Source: BHER01 sp051652245 | GTDB lineage: Bacteria > Bacillota_I > Bacilli_A > Culicoidibacterales > Culicoidibacteraceae | Direction: 5' to 3' | DNA: 64,000 nt | NCBI GenBank assembly: GCA_051652245.1 | Contig: JBOFTV010000075.1 | Location: 1-64,000, forward strand | In this document: one piece after another, positions 51,188-59,650 of the stretch | Position numbering within the stretch: the stretch's first letter is position 1 | Layout: the number at the start of each line of letters is the position of its first letter | Made by a program: the position numbers and the translations under genes | The notes under the pieces: generated by a model | The model's database searches: none | Told to the model about the DNA's origin: nothing | Seen by the model: the letters and a program-made list of their open reading frames with translations, nothing else

Positions 51188-51600
51188 AAAAAATGATAGT
51201 AAAAATTAAAAACAGAGAAATCATCTTATACATTATCTTTGGTGTTTTAACAACTATTGTCAACTATATCACATATTATTTTTTCACTCGAGGACTGCTG
51301 TTTACTAGCTTATTTGCAAACCTAATTGCTTGGTGTATTTCGGTGCTATTTGCTTATCTAACAAATAAGCTTTATGTGTTCAAAAGTAAGACTGTAAATA
51401 GTACGCAAGTATTGAGAGAGCTGCTATTATTTATTAGTGCAAGACTTTTATCAGGACTATTTGACTTAGCATTTGTCTATATTTTTGTTGAGGTTGTGGG
51501 TGTAGCGGATTTACCAATTAAAATTTTTAGCAATATTATTGTTATTGTTGGCAATTGGATGATAAGCAAAATGATAATATTTAACCCAAAAAAGTCTTGA
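51184..51600 (+). CDS. GtrA-like membrane protein
   Basis: 138 residues with four transmembrane helices (about 12-30, 36-58, 76-100 and 108-128). FGVLTTIVNY at the first helix and the NKLYVFKSK motif after the second helix are GtrA family hallmarks. GtrA proteins work with membrane glycosyltransferases, possibly flipping undecaprenyl-phosphate-linked sugars that modify surface polymers or teichoic acid. The start overlaps the GIY-YIG stop (ATGA). It is convergent with a GT-C glycosyltransferase gene that could be its partner. Confidence 0.88.
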   Translation: MKKMIVKIKNREIILYIIFGVLTTIVNYITYYFFTRGLLFTSLFANLIAWCISVLFAYLTNKLYVFKSKTVNSTQVLRELLLFISARLLSGLFDLAFVYIFVEVVGVADLPIKIFSNIIVIVGNWMISKMIIFNPKKS

Positions 51601-51645
51601 TTTGATTGTAATGGATTCCAATTTTAAAAAAAAGGTTAAAAAAAA

Positions 51646-51676
51646 GGCATGTCTCATTGAGAGAGCATGCTTTTTT
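51646..51676. terminator. Bidirectional terminator between gtrA-like and GT-C genes
   Basis: GGCATGTCTC and GAGAGCATGC (51646-51670) pair with one bulged base, with a T-run on the right (51671-51676) and an A-run on the left for the minus strand. Confidence 0.8.
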
Positions 51677-51679
51677 ATA

Positions 51680-53242
51680 TTATTTTCTTACTTCATAAAG
51701 TGAAAACCAAGCACCTGGACCAGATCCGAAGGCTTGTCTACTATCCAATAATGTATAATTTTCATTAAGAAGTCGATAGTCAACATCAGAATCAAATTCA
51801 TGACAAATTACAACAAATTGGATTTCTTTATTAGCTATGGCATTATTTTGCCCATTAATAATGCCGGGATACACGCTCGGGTCAACATTTTGATTTTCAA
51901 AATATTTTATACTTGGCAAAATATCGGCTGCTGAGTAGAATCCAAGGTCGAGGACACCATAATTTAATAGAGTTGGAAAATCACTTCTTTGGTGCATTAT
52001 ATCACTGTAAATTTTCTGGATAGGGACATTTTTATTTAAAAACTTTGATTCATAGATTACTTTGTTTTCTGTGAAAATTAAGTAAGGTGTAATTATTACT
52101 AGCAATGAAAAAGCCAGCATTGTGGGGATTTTGTGTGCTAGGGGCTTAACAATCTTTAGCTTGTCATATAGAAAATTAAAGAGCAAGATTATGCCGAAAA
52201 TTGTATAGGGGATGACAATTATGAAATAGTAAGCATAGGCCTTACCACCAAAATATGCTGCTAAAAAGGTAAATAAGATAGTGCTAAGGAGAAAGAATTT
52301 CTCTTTCGGTAAAGGGAAAAGTTTAGTATTAGCCGAAATACCAAAAATACCAAGAAAAATAAGGATAGCTTGGGGAATATTTAAGAATAAGTGATAACCA
52401 ATAATTTCTAGCACATCATACACTTTTTTAGGAATTAGTGGGAACTTAGTTGCCTCACTAAGTTGAGCGGGGTATGATTTCATGTTAAAAATAAAGTATA
52501 TTTCAATTAAGTCGCTAAAGGCGTTGTTTATGATAAAATAGATGATTATTGGTGCTGAAATAGTTAAAATTCCTAGAACAGTATAAATAACAGCATTTAG
52601 GAGGGTTTCCCATTCTTTTTTATAAATACTATAAAGTAAAATTGCAAAGTAGAATCCAATCCATGGACCAAGTAGCGTGTATTTTATCCATAGAGCAGTT
52701 GCCACAAAGGTTCCAATAACAAAAAAGTGTTTCTTTGTAAAAGTGCTATTACTTTTAATTGTTGTAATAATCAGATATAATGTGATGAAGATAAATGGTA
52801 TAATAAACTCTTCAGCACTATCTCCGGTCTGAAAAATTCGCCAGGGGAGGAGAAAAAGCGGGAAAATAAGAGTGGTTGCCAGCGCAAGGTTTTTAGTGAG
52901 GTATAATTTAGCGATTTTATTAATGTATGTTAATGATACTGTTAAGCCAATAATTTCAAAGAGAGCAATTGTCCAAAATTGATCTGGAGTAATTAAATAA
53001 TTAAAGGCATGAATCATATAGAGCAAGGGGCCTTTTTGTTCGAACAAATCTTTATAAGGAACTAAGCCAAAAACAATGCCTTTTCCCATAGTCAAGAAGG
53101 CATTAGCATCCGCCCAAGTATTTGTAATAAAAAAAGGGGTGTTCATCGTAAAAAGACTAATTAACACGGTAGAATAAAGAGAAAAAGCAATAATTGTCCA
53201 GACAGTTTGGGGCATTTTTTTATTTTTCATAGTGACACTCAT
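51680..53242 (-). CDS. GT-C type membrane glycosyltransferase (PMT/ArnT-like)
   Basis: 520 residues with about ten to eleven transmembrane helices and an extracellular C-terminal domain of about 110 residues. The first loop has WADANAFLTMGKGIV and PYKDLFEQKGPLLY (about residues 41-75), the GT-C catalytic-loop arrangement seen in PMT_2 proteins. Such enzymes transfer sugars from lipid-phosphate donors to extracellular acceptors such as teichoic acids or glycolipids. The ribosome site is weak for the ATG at 53242; a second ATG at 53230 is possible. Promoter TGGTACAAT on the minus strand at 53272-53264. Confidence 0.8.
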   Translation of the reverse strand: MSVTMKNKKMPQTVWTIIAFSLYSTVLISLFTMNTPFFITNTWADANAFLTMGKGIVFGLVPYKDLFEQKGPLLYMIHAFNYLITPDQFWTIALFEIIGLTVSLTYINKIAKLYLTKNLALATTLIFPLFLLPWRIFQTGDSAEEFIIPFIFITLYLIITTIKSNSTFTKKHFFVIGTFVATALWIKYTLLGPWIGFYFAILLYSIYKKEWETLLNAVIYTVLGILTISAPIIIYFIINNAFSDLIEIYFIFNMKSYPAQLSEATKFPLIPKKVYDVLEIIGYHLFLNIPQAILIFLGIFGISANTKLFPLPKEKFFLLSTILFTFLAAYFGGKAYAYYFIIVIPYTIFGIILLFNFLYDKLKIVKPLAHKIPTMLAFSLLVIITPYLIFTENKVIYESKFLNKNVPIQKIYSDIMHQRSDFPTLLNYGVLDLGFYSAADILPSIKYFENQNVDPSVYPGIINGQNNAIANKEIQFVVICHEFDSDVDYRLLNENYTLLDSRQAFGSGPGAWFSLYEVRK

Positions 53243-53263
53243 TTCTTTGAAAATATACTATCC

Positions 53264-53272
53264 ATTGTACCA
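53264..53272 (-). promoter_or_regulatory. Extended -10 promoter of the GT-C gene (minus strand)
   Basis: On the minus strand TGGTACAAT reads from 53272 to 53264, 22 bases before the start codon. Confidence 0.5.
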
Positions 53273-53354
53273 TGGATTTAAAAATATCTGGTAATGTAAT
53301 CAATGAATTAGCTTTTAAAATTCAGTAAAGTATATTATAATAGGATTATATGAT

Positions 53355-53400
53355 TGTAAAGACAAGCCTTTACATAAAAAAAACATTGAAAAATCAATGT
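53355..53400 (-). terminator. tRNA-Leu terminator region (minus strand)
   Basis: Downstream of the tRNA on the minus strand, ACATTGA/TCAATGT (53400-53383) forms a 7-bp hairpin followed by a run of eight T residues. A second hairpin, TGTAAAG/CTTTACA (53374-53355), lies beyond it. Confidence 0.7.
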
Positions 53401-53413
53401 CAAATTTTATATA

Positions 53414-53500
53414 TGGTACCGATGGTCGGAGTCGAACCGACACTCTAGTGAAAGAACTGGATTTTGAGTCCAGCGCGTCTACCAATTCCGCCACACCGGC
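53414..53500 (-). tRNA. tRNA-Leu (anticodon CAA)
   Basis: 87 nt including encoded CCA, with the long variable arm of a class II tRNA. The anticodon stem CTGGA/TCCAG encloses the loop CTCAAAA. The T arm has GGTTCGACTCC. Acceptor arms GCCGGTG and CATCGGT pair with two G-U. Anticodon CAA reads UUG. Confidence 0.95.
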
Positions 53501-53513
53501 AAATACATTTTAA

Positions 53514-53542
53514 ATTATACACAAAATAAGGCAGCTTGTCTA
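53514..53542 (-). promoter_or_regulatory. tRNA-Leu promoter (minus strand, TAGACA-17-TATAAT)
   Basis: On the minus strand -35 TAGACA (53542-53537), 17-bp spacer and -10 TATAAT (53519-53514), 13 bases before the tRNA 5' end. Confidence 0.75.
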
Positions 53543-53552
53543 TAACAAATGT

Positions 53553-53582
53553 CAAAAAAGCGTAAAAAACCTAAATTTACGC
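53553..53582 (-). terminator. Minus-strand terminator-like hairpin insulating tRNA-Leu
   Basis: GCGTAAA (53560-53566) and TTTACGC (53576-53582) with T-run on the minus strand only. It would stop antisense transcripts from tex before the tRNA promoter. Confidence 0.45.
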
Positions 53583-53628
53583 CAAAAATATGCAGCAACG
53601 ATGAGCTGTAAACAGAAGGAGAACAAAC

Positions 53629-55779
53629 ATGCAAGAAAATATAATAGCAGAAATAGTTAAGACATTGAAAATAAAGGAGAGTATCGTAAAAACGGTGTTA
53701 ACACTCCTTGAAGAAGGAAATACAGTTCACTTTTTAGCAAGATACCGGAAAGAGCAAATTGGTGGTATAGATGAAGAGGTAATTAGAGAAATTGAGAGTC
53801 ATCATCACTATCAGAAACAGCTATCAGAACGAAAAATGGTGATAAAAAAGCGCATTGAAGAACAAGGAATGCTAACAGAGGAGTTAAGTCATTCAATTGA
53901 TAACTGCCAGAAAATGGTACAACTAGAACAATTATATGAGCCATATAAAAGTAAGAAAATTACAAAAGCAAAATTAGCAATCCAAGGGGGACTAACGCCA
54001 TTAGCGCATCAGATATTAGCTTTTGAGAATACCAACTTAGAGCAATTGGCGCACCAGTTTATAAACGATACATTTTCAAGTATTACAGAAGTGCTTGAAA
54101 ATGTTGGTTATTTAATTGCCCAAATAGTCAGTGAAAAACTAGAAATTAGAGAAGCAATTAAAAGACACCATTTAAATTTCGGTAAAATCATAGCAAAAAA
54201 AACAAAAAAAGCCGGTGAATTAGATCAACAAAAAGTTTATGAAATGTACTATGATTTCAATAGAGCCATAAAGCAGATTGCAAATCATCAAATACTTGCA
54301 ATAAATCGGGCACAAAAACAAAAAATTGTACAAATAAATTTACAAGTAGATGAACAAAAAGTATTGGATTATCTTGAAAGTCAAATAATTGAATACCCGA
54401 AACATCAATTCGCAGATTTCATCTCAAATAGCTTACAAGATGCAAGTAAAAGGCTGATTTTGCCAAGTGTCCAAAGAGAAATAAGAACGGAATTGACCAA
54501 CAATGCTGAGAGTGAGGCAATTAAATTATTTGGTCATAATGTTTATCAGTTACTCATGCAACAACCACTAGAAAAGCAGACAATTCTAGGATTTGACCCT
54601 GCCTTTAGAACAGGCTGCAAAATGGCAGTAATCAATGAGATTGGTGAAGTTAAAGAAATAGCTGTAATTTTCCCTCATGTTCCGCAAAATAAAAAGCAGG
54701 AAGCTAAGCAGCTCCTTAACAAATTATATCATGAACATCACTTTAGTATAATTGCTATTGGAAATGGAACGGCATCAAGGGAATCAGAACAGTTCATTGT
54801 TGAATGGATTAGTGAACAGGAATTTCCAGTGCAATATACAATTGTTAGCGAAGCAGGAGCAAGTGTCTACTCGGCAAGTAAAATAGCAATTAATGAATTT
54901 CCTAACTTAAGTGTTGAACAACGAAGTGCAATTTCGATCGCGCGTCGCCTAATTGATCCTCTGGCAGAACTTGTAAAAATTGATCCTAAAGCACTAGGAG
55001 TAGGCCAATATCAACATGATCTTTCACAAACAGAATTATCAGGAGAACTTGGTTTTACGGTAGATAAAGCGGTTAACCGTGTGGGTGTTGATATTAACTA
55101 TGCCAGTGTCGAATTATTGCAATATGTATCAGGATTAAACAAAACAACTGCCAAAAATATCGTTGCTTATCGAACTGAAAATGGAATTTTTAATACGCGA
55201 AAAAGCTTCCTAAAGGTCAAAGGATTTGGTAAGAAGGCCTACGAGCAATCGGCCGGATTCCTTCGAATCATCTCCGGAGAAAATCTATTTGATAACACAG
55301 CGATACACCCTGAAAGCTATAAAATGGCAGAAGAATTATTAAAAAAATTAGGTTTTAGCAGCAATGACATTGGTACAATAGAATTAAAAGAAAAAATCAG
55401 TACAATGAAGAAAGAAGACATGATGATTGAAACGATTGATAAATATACATTAAGTGCAATTCTAGATGCTTTTACTCATCCTTTCAGGGACGAGCGTGAA
55501 AAGTTCCCAGCACCAATTTTGAAAAAAGATGTGACATCAGTAGAGGACCTAACAATTGGCCTAGAATTAGAAGGCGTTGTGCGAAATATTACCGATTTTG
55601 GTGCATTTATTGATATTGGCATTAAAAATGATGGTTTCGTCCACGTATCTAAAATGTCCATTAAATTTATTAATCACCCATCACAGGTTGTAGCTATTGG
55701 TGACATCTTAACAGTATACGTTGAAAATATTGATAAAGAAAAGCAAAAAGTTGAGCTAACCTTGTTACAAACAAGATAA
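53629..55779 (+). CDS. tex: Tex/YhgF family RNA-binding S1 protein
   Basis: 716 residues. Order: N-terminal helical Tex domain with the FLARYRKEQIGGIDEE signature (about residues 35-50), YqgF/RNase H-like fold (about 320-450, ILGFDPAFRTGCK), helix-hairpin-helix modules (about 485-560, with GVDINYAS), and a C-terminal S1 domain (about 640-712, GVVRNITDFGAFIDIG). Tex is a conserved transcription-associated factor; its biochemical role in Firmicutes is not settled. AGAAGGAG lies upstream of the ATG at 53629. Confidence 0.95.
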   Translation: MQENIIAEIVKTLKIKESIVKTVLTLLEEGNTVHFLARYRKEQIGGIDEEVIREIESHHHYQKQLSERKMVIKKRIEEQGMLTEELSHSIDNCQKMVQLEQLYEPYKSKKITKAKLAIQGGLTPLAHQILAFENTNLEQLAHQFINDTFSSITEVLENVGYLIAQIVSEKLEIREAIKRHHLNFGKIIAKKTKKAGELDQQKVYEMYYDFNRAIKQIANHQILAINRAQKQKIVQINLQVDEQKVLDYLESQIIEYPKHQFADFISNSLQDASKRLILPSVQREIRTELTNNAESEAIKLFGHNVYQLLMQQPLEKQTILGFDPAFRTGCKMAVINEIGEVKEIAVIFPHVPQNKKQEAKQLLNKLYHEHHFSIIAIGNGTASRESEQFIVEWISEQEFPVQYTIVSEAGASVYSASKIAINEFPNLSVEQRSAISIARRLIDPLAELVKIDPKALGVGQYQHDLSQTELSGELGFTVDKAVNRVGVDINYASVELLQYVSGLNKTTAKNIVAYRTENGIFNTRKSFLKVKGFGKKAYEQSAGFLRIISGENLFDNTAIHPESYKMAEELLKKLGFSSNDIGTIELKEKISTMKKEDMMIETIDKYTLSAILDAFTHPFRDEREKFPAPILKKDVTSVEDLTIGLELEGVVRNITDFGAFIDIGIKNDGFVHVSKMSIKFINHPSQVVAIGDILTVYVENIDKEKQKVELTLLQTR

Positions 55780-55787
55780 AAAATGAA

Positions 55788-55826
55788 AGAGAGGTGTCGA
55801 ATAATCCTATTCGACAAATTAATATG
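55788..55826 (+). promoter_or_regulatory. Shine-Dalgarno separated from its start codon by a hairpin
   Basis: AGAGAGG (55788-55794) is followed at once by a 9-bp perfect hairpin, TGTCGAATA/TATTCGACA with loop ATCC (55795-55816), then AATTAAT and the ATG at 55824. When folded, the hairpin brings the ribosome site to an effective 7 bases from the start. Confidence 0.65.
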
Positions 55827-56639
55827 ATAAAATATTTATTTTCAGATATTGACGGCACACTATATGTGCGTGAAGATGTAGCCAAAAATGATGTAAATGC
55901 CTGCCATAAATTTATTGAAACTGGTGGTGTTTTTTCACTTGCAACAGGAAGAACAGACTTAGAAATAGTGAATTTTGCCAAGCAGGAGAAATTTCCCAAA
56001 CCAAGGTTTCGTATTTCTGGAAATGGAGCGGTAGTTTTTGATGATGAAGTTCTCGTTTTTGAGAGTCAGTTTTCGCAAAAAGCAAAAATTTTTTTAAAAA
56101 ATTATTTAGCTACACATGTAGATGAATTTGTCATTGTTGAAATCAGCACTAAAGATCATATTTATTTTTTAATGGACCCGGAAGAGTGGGTTTTGAATTA
56201 TAAAGATGATAAATTTACAATTAATTCAGATAAACTGGCTGACTTTGATCAGCTTGATTTCAATATTATGAAAATGTATATTGAAGGAAACGCAAAAATA
56301 ATTACCGAACTGATTAATGAAATCACCACTAAATATGACACTGAAATTGAAATTTTTAGTGATATAACAGCAGTTAATCTAGGACCAAAAAGCATTAATA
56401 AAGGGACAGGAATTAATAAAATATTAACTAAATATGGAATAAAGCCCGAAGAAATAGCAGTTATTGGTGATGCAGCAAATGATATTGGAATGTTTGAAAT
56501 TACGCCCAACAGTTTCACCTTTGATTATGCCAAAGATTTTGTTAAAACAAGCGCAAATTATATTGTAAAAAATGTCGCGGAAGCAATTGAAATAATCATT
56601 AAAAAAAATAGAGATGAGGAATCAAAAAATGAATTATAA
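55824..56639 (+). CDS. HAD family hydrolase, Cof-type (sugar-phosphate phosphatase like)
   Basis: 271 residues. Type IIB HAD phosphatase with the nucleophile motif FSDIDGTL (about residues 6-13), motif II ATGRT (near 43-47), motif III Lys in GINK, and motif IV GDAANDIGMF (about 222-231). It should dephosphorylate small phosphometabolites in the cytoplasm; the substrate is unknown. The canonical N-terminus MIKYLFSDIDG sets the start at 55824. A GTG at 55794 would add ten unusual residues and sits directly on the ribosome site, so it is rejected. Confidence 0.88.
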   Translation: MIKYLFSDIDGTLYVREDVAKNDVNACHKFIETGGVFSLATGRTDLEIVNFAKQEKFPKPRFRISGNGAVVFDDEVLVFESQFSQKAKIFLKNYLATHVDEFVIVEISTKDHIYFLMDPEEWVLNYKDDKFTINSDKLADFDQLDFNIMKMYIEGNAKIITELINEITTKYDTEIEIFSDITAVNLGPKSINKGTGINKILTKYGIKPEEIAVIGDAANDIGMFEITPNSFTFDYAKDFVKTSANYIVKNVAEAIEIIIKKNRDEESKNEL

Positions 56640-57705
56640 TAAAAGAGTTAACCAAATTCAAGAGCAATTAGCAAGCCAAAATCTAGATGCCTTTATTACA
56701 TTATGTCCTGAAAATTATTTTTATCTATCAGGCTTTAGTGGTTCATCAGGTGCACTTTTGATTACGAAGGATGCACTGGTTTTAATTACAGATTCAAGAT
56801 ATGAAACACAGGTAAAGGAAGAAACAGCGCAAACAAAGCTTGAAATAATTATTCACAAGGGGCCGTTAATGGAAGCTTGTATCAAAATTATTCGTAAACT
56901 AGAAATTAAGAAACTGGGTTTTGAAGCTGATCGCCTGCTTGTAATCGAAAAAGCGGAACTCAAAAATGCCAATGCAGAGCTCCACCCCCAAGTTAAATTT
57001 ATTGAAAAACTACGTGCAATTAAAGACGAATTTGAGATTATAAAAATAAGAAAAGCCGTTCGTGTCATCGAAACAGTATTTGAAGAAATGTTAACATATG
57101 TTAAGCCGGGAATAACAGAAATTGATTTGGCGGTACAAATGGAAATGCGAATAAGACAATTAGGAGGAAGTGGAACATCTTTTGATACCATTGTAGCCTC
57201 GGGGATTCGTGGTGCCCTACCCCATGGCATTCCAACAACAAAAAAATTAGAAACAGGAGAATTTATTTTGGTTGATTTTGGTGCTATTGTCGATGGATAT
57301 TGCTCTGATATGACAAGAACTTTTTGTCTAGGAACTCTTAAACAAGAAAAAATGGGAGATATTTATAATGCTGTCTTAGAGGCTCAGCTTAAATCAAGTA
57401 GTGCAATTTCATCTGGGAAAACCGGGAAAGAAATCGACACAATTGCTCGAAATAGTATTATAGAGGCAGGATATGGAGCGTACTTTGGCCATGGTCTTGG
57501 ACATAGTGTGGGAATAGAAATACATGAAAGACCGTTACTAAATCCACAAGAGGAGAGTATCTTAGAAGAAGGTATGGTTGTTACAGTAGAGCCTGGAATT
57601 TATATCGAAGGAATTGGTGGTGTCCGCATCGAAGACATGGTACTAGTACAAAAAGATACAAATGATAATCTTATGACTTTACCTAAAACACTTTTTATAG
57701 TATAA
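56629..57705 (+). CDS. Xaa-Pro aminopeptidase family (M24B) peptidase
   Basis: 358 residues. N-terminal creatinase-like domain (about 1-125) and a pita-bread M24 domain. Metal ligands: LVDFGAIVDGYCSDMTRTF (two Asp, about residues 212-230), GHGLGHSVG (His near 293), TVEPGIYIEGIGGVRIED (two Glu, about 325-342). It cleaves the N-terminal residue before Pro and frees amino acids from peptides. The ATG at 56629 follows AGGA by 8 bases; the ATG at 56614 lacks a site. Overlaps the HAD gene by 11 bases. The pepP-efp pair is conserved in Bacilli (yqhT-efp). Confidence 0.93.
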   Translation: MNYNKRVNQIQEQLASQNLDAFITLCPENYFYLSGFSGSSGALLITKDALVLITDSRYETQVKEETAQTKLEIIIHKGPLMEACIKIIRKLEIKKLGFEADRLLVIEKAELKNANAELHPQVKFIEKLRAIKDEFEIIKIRKAVRVIETVFEEMLTYVKPGITEIDLAVQMEMRIRQLGGSGTSFDTIVASGIRGALPHGIPTTKKLETGEFILVDFGAIVDGYCSDMTRTFCLGTLKQEKMGDIYNAVLEAQLKSSSAISSGKTGKEIDTIARNSIIEAGYGAYFGHGLGHSVGIEIHERPLLNPQEESILEEGMVVTVEPGIYIEGIGGVRIEDMVLVQKDTNDNLMTLPKTLFIV

Positions 57706-57735
57706 TAGTATAAGAAACTTTAGGAGGAAATACAA

Positions 57736-58293
57736 ATGATTTCAGTGAATGACTTTAAAACTGGTGTAACAATAGAATTTGATAAGCAAATTTTCAAAGT
57801 AATGGAATTTCAGCATGTAAAACCAGGAAAAGGGGCCGCATTTGTTCGCAGTAAATTACGTAATTTACGGACGGGGGCAGTAATTGATCATACGTTTAAT
57901 GCAGGGATTAAAGTAGCCAAGGCGCAAATAGATTATAAAAAGATGCAGTATTCTTATAATTCAGGGGATGAATATGTATTTATGGATTTAGAAACATATG
58001 AAATGATTGAAATTCCGACTAAATTAATGGAGTGGGAAGGTAAATTTTTAAAAGAGGGTATGGAGGTTGAAATCGAGCAATTTAATGCAGAGATTTTAGG
58101 CGTTTCATTACCTGATAAAGTTGAACTTTCTATTAAAGAATGTGAGCCTGCAGTCAAAGGTGATACAGCAACAAATGCAAATAAAGCTGCAATTGTTGAA
58201 ACGGGACTAGAGGTAAAAGTCCCTTTATTTGTCCAAGATACGGATATAATAATTGTTAGTACAGCAGATGGAAAATACGTCTCGAGGAAATAA
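57736..58293 (+). CDS. efp: Elongation factor P
   Basis: 185 residues, three OB-type domains. It enters the ribosomal E site and relieves stalling at polyproline stretches. The tip loop VKPGKGAAFVRSK has Lys32 as the modification site (5-aminopentanolylated in Bacillus). No modification enzyme is visible nearby. AGGAGG lies 9 bases before the ATG. A TATAAT near 57700, overlapping the end of the M24 gene, may give it its own promoter. Confidence 0.97.
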   Translation: MISVNDFKTGVTIEFDKQIFKVMEFQHVKPGKGAAFVRSKLRNLRTGAVIDHTFNAGIKVAKAQIDYKKMQYSYNSGDEYVFMDLETYEMIEIPTKLMEWEGKFLKEGMEVEIEQFNAEILGVSLPDKVELSIKECEPAVKGDTATNANKAAIVETGLEVKVPLFVQDTDIIIVSTADGKYVSRK

Positions 58294-58335
58294 TTAGGAA
58301 ATATGAGCAAAATATGTGACTTTAATATAAACATA

Positions 58336-58344
58336 TGATATAAT
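58336..58344 (+). promoter_or_regulatory. Promoter of the Asp23-like gene (extended -10)
   Basis: TGATATAAT at 58336-58344, 42 bases before the start codon. Confidence 0.6.
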
Positions 58345-58385
58345 ATATTATATAAACAGGAGAAACAAAAAGAGGTGGATGCTAA

Positions 58386-58736
58386 ATGGTACAACAAAAA
58401 GAAGTGAAGTATGTGTTATGTTCTGAAAATACAGAAGGTATTGGCGTAATTCATAAAGAAGCAATTTGTCATATAGCATATGCAACAGCATTAGATGCTT
58501 TAGGAGTCTCATCATTTTTAACAAATGAGCAAATAAGAAAATTTACTAATAAGAAAACAAATTTTTCTAAATTTATAGATGGAATTGATATTGAAGTACA
58601 TATTCCAATTAAACGCGATTTAAATGCTTACCACTTAATGGAAAAGGCACAAAAAGAAATTCAACAAAACTTTTCTGATTTACTTGGTATAAAAGTTCGG
58701 AAGATTGATTTAGTTATTGATCAAGTATTATTCTAG
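58386..58736 (+). CDS. Asp23/Gls24 family envelope stress protein-like (YqhY-like)
   Basis: 116 residues. Weak but consistent match to the Asp23/Gls24 (DUF322) fold: a G-IHKEAICHIAYATALDALGV start (about residues 19-41), a central D-EVHIPIKRDLN strand, and IQQNFSDLLGIKVRKIDLVID (split about 93-113), the usual V..V.V.V end. In Bacillus the homologue yqhY follows efp-accBC and affects acetyl-CoA carboxylase; accBC is absent here. Family members are otherwise cell-envelope-associated. GAGGTGG precedes the ATG. Confidence 0.65.
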   Translation: MVQQKEVKYVLCSENTEGIGVIHKEAICHIAYATALDALGVSSFLTNEQIRKFTNKKTNFSKFIDGIDIEVHIPIKRDLNAYHLMEKAQKEIQQNFSDLLGIKVRKIDLVIDQVLF

Positions 58737-58754
58737 GAACTAAGTAATTAGTCT

Positions 58755-58807
58755 CCCGAAATGAATATAAGTAACGGCTTATATTCATTTCGGGGAATTA
58801 ATTCCCC
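58755..58807. repeat. Long hairpin overlapping a 16-bp palindrome
   Basis: CCCGAAATGAATATAAG (58755-58771) and its exact reverse complement (58778-58794) form a 17-bp stem with a 6-base loop. Its last three G residues are also the start of the palindrome GGGGAATTAATTCCCC (58792-58807), so the two structures compete. No T-run follows. Confidence 0.75.
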
Positions 58808-58853
58808 AAAATTTCATATTACCCTTTTTATCCCCTTTTTATCCCCCTCCTTA

Positions 58854-58889
58854 CCTTAGGAATGTTTTACATTCCTAGGGTTTTTTTTT
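58854..58889 (+). terminator. Terminator before trmK
   Basis: CCTTAGGAATGT (58854-58865) and ACATTCCTAGGG (58869-58880) form a 12-bp stem (one G-U) with a 3-base loop and nine T residues. Confidence 0.9.
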
Positions 58890-58903
58890 ATCGTTAAAAG
58901 GGG

Positions 58904-58909
58904 TATAAT
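58904..58909 (+). promoter_or_regulatory. -10 box of the trmK-nif3 operon
   Basis: TATAAT at 58904-58909, 34 bases before the trmK start. The -35 position falls in the terminator T-run and is not recognisable. Confidence 0.5.
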
Positions 58910-58942
58910 GTATTTAGGTAATTTTTTAAGGAGTGACTAAAT

Positions 58943-59650
58943 ATGAAACTGGCACCAAGACTTGGGTTTATTGTCGATAATATTCCAGATGATGCAAATT
59001 TAATTGATATTGCAGCTGATCATGGGTATGTTGCCTTAGCGCTAAAAAGACGAAATCCAAACCGTAAAATTGTTGTAAGCGATATTGCCGATAAACCACT
59101 AAAATCAGCTATGGACAATTTTGTTACGGCTGGTTTTAGCGATGTTGATTTTCGTTTAGGAAGTGGCTTAGAAGTGATAAAAGTTGACGAATCCTTTGAC
59201 TATGCGATAATAGCAGGCATCGGCGGTAAATTAATGCACCAGCTTATCAATAAGGAAATGCTTAAAACGGCGGCTGTAACGACATTTATTCTACAAGCAA
59301 ATGTGGGTATGCATTTAATGCGGAGATGGTTATACGAACATAATTATCTGTTAACATCAGATGTGTTAATCAAAGATAATGGGCGAATTTATGAATGTAT
59401 CATCGCCAGCAAGTCCAAAATAAAAGCTCCTTTATGGCGTAGTGATGAGAGGCAGCGTGAACTATCTTTTCATTTTGGTGTGCTACCTGACAAACAGGAT
59501 GTCGCTATTTATCATGAATGGTTGCAGCAACAAGAAATGAAATATAGTAATAAACTATTACAACTTGCACGTGCAACAACTGGTGATGTAGCACCAAAAA
59601 TAGCCCAATATCAAGAGCTATTAGACTATGTAAGGGAGCAATTAAGATGA
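58943..59650 (+). CDS. trmK: tRNA (adenine22-N1)-methyltransferase
   Basis: 235 residues. SAM-dependent Rossmann methyltransferase that forms m1A22 in tRNA of Gram-positives. LAPRLGFI near the start, DIAADHGYVALAL (about residues 20-32, SAM motif I), SDIADKPL (about 48-55), IIAGIGG (catalytic region, about 91-97) and LQANVGMHLMRRWL (about 117-130) are all family features, with a coiled-coil C-terminus. AAGGAG is upstream. It overlaps the nif3 gene by ATGA, the same pair as in Bacillus. Confidence 0.95.
   Translation: MKLAPRLGFIVDNIPDDANLIDIAADHGYVALALKRRNPNRKIVVSDIADKPLKSAMDNFVTAGFSDVDFRLGSGLEVIKVDESFDYAIIAGIGGKLMHQLINKEMLKTAAVTTFILQANVGMHLMRRWLYEHNYLLTSDVLIKDNGRIYECIIASKSKIKAPLWRSDERQRELSFHFGVLPDKQDVAIYHEWLQQQEMKYSNKLLQLARATTGDVAPKIAQYQELLDYVREQLR

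Noticed and set aside
55794..55823. GTG start for the HAD phosphatase
   Set aside because: It touches the ribosome site without spacing and would add residues encoded by a perfect hairpin. The conserved N-terminus begins at 55824.
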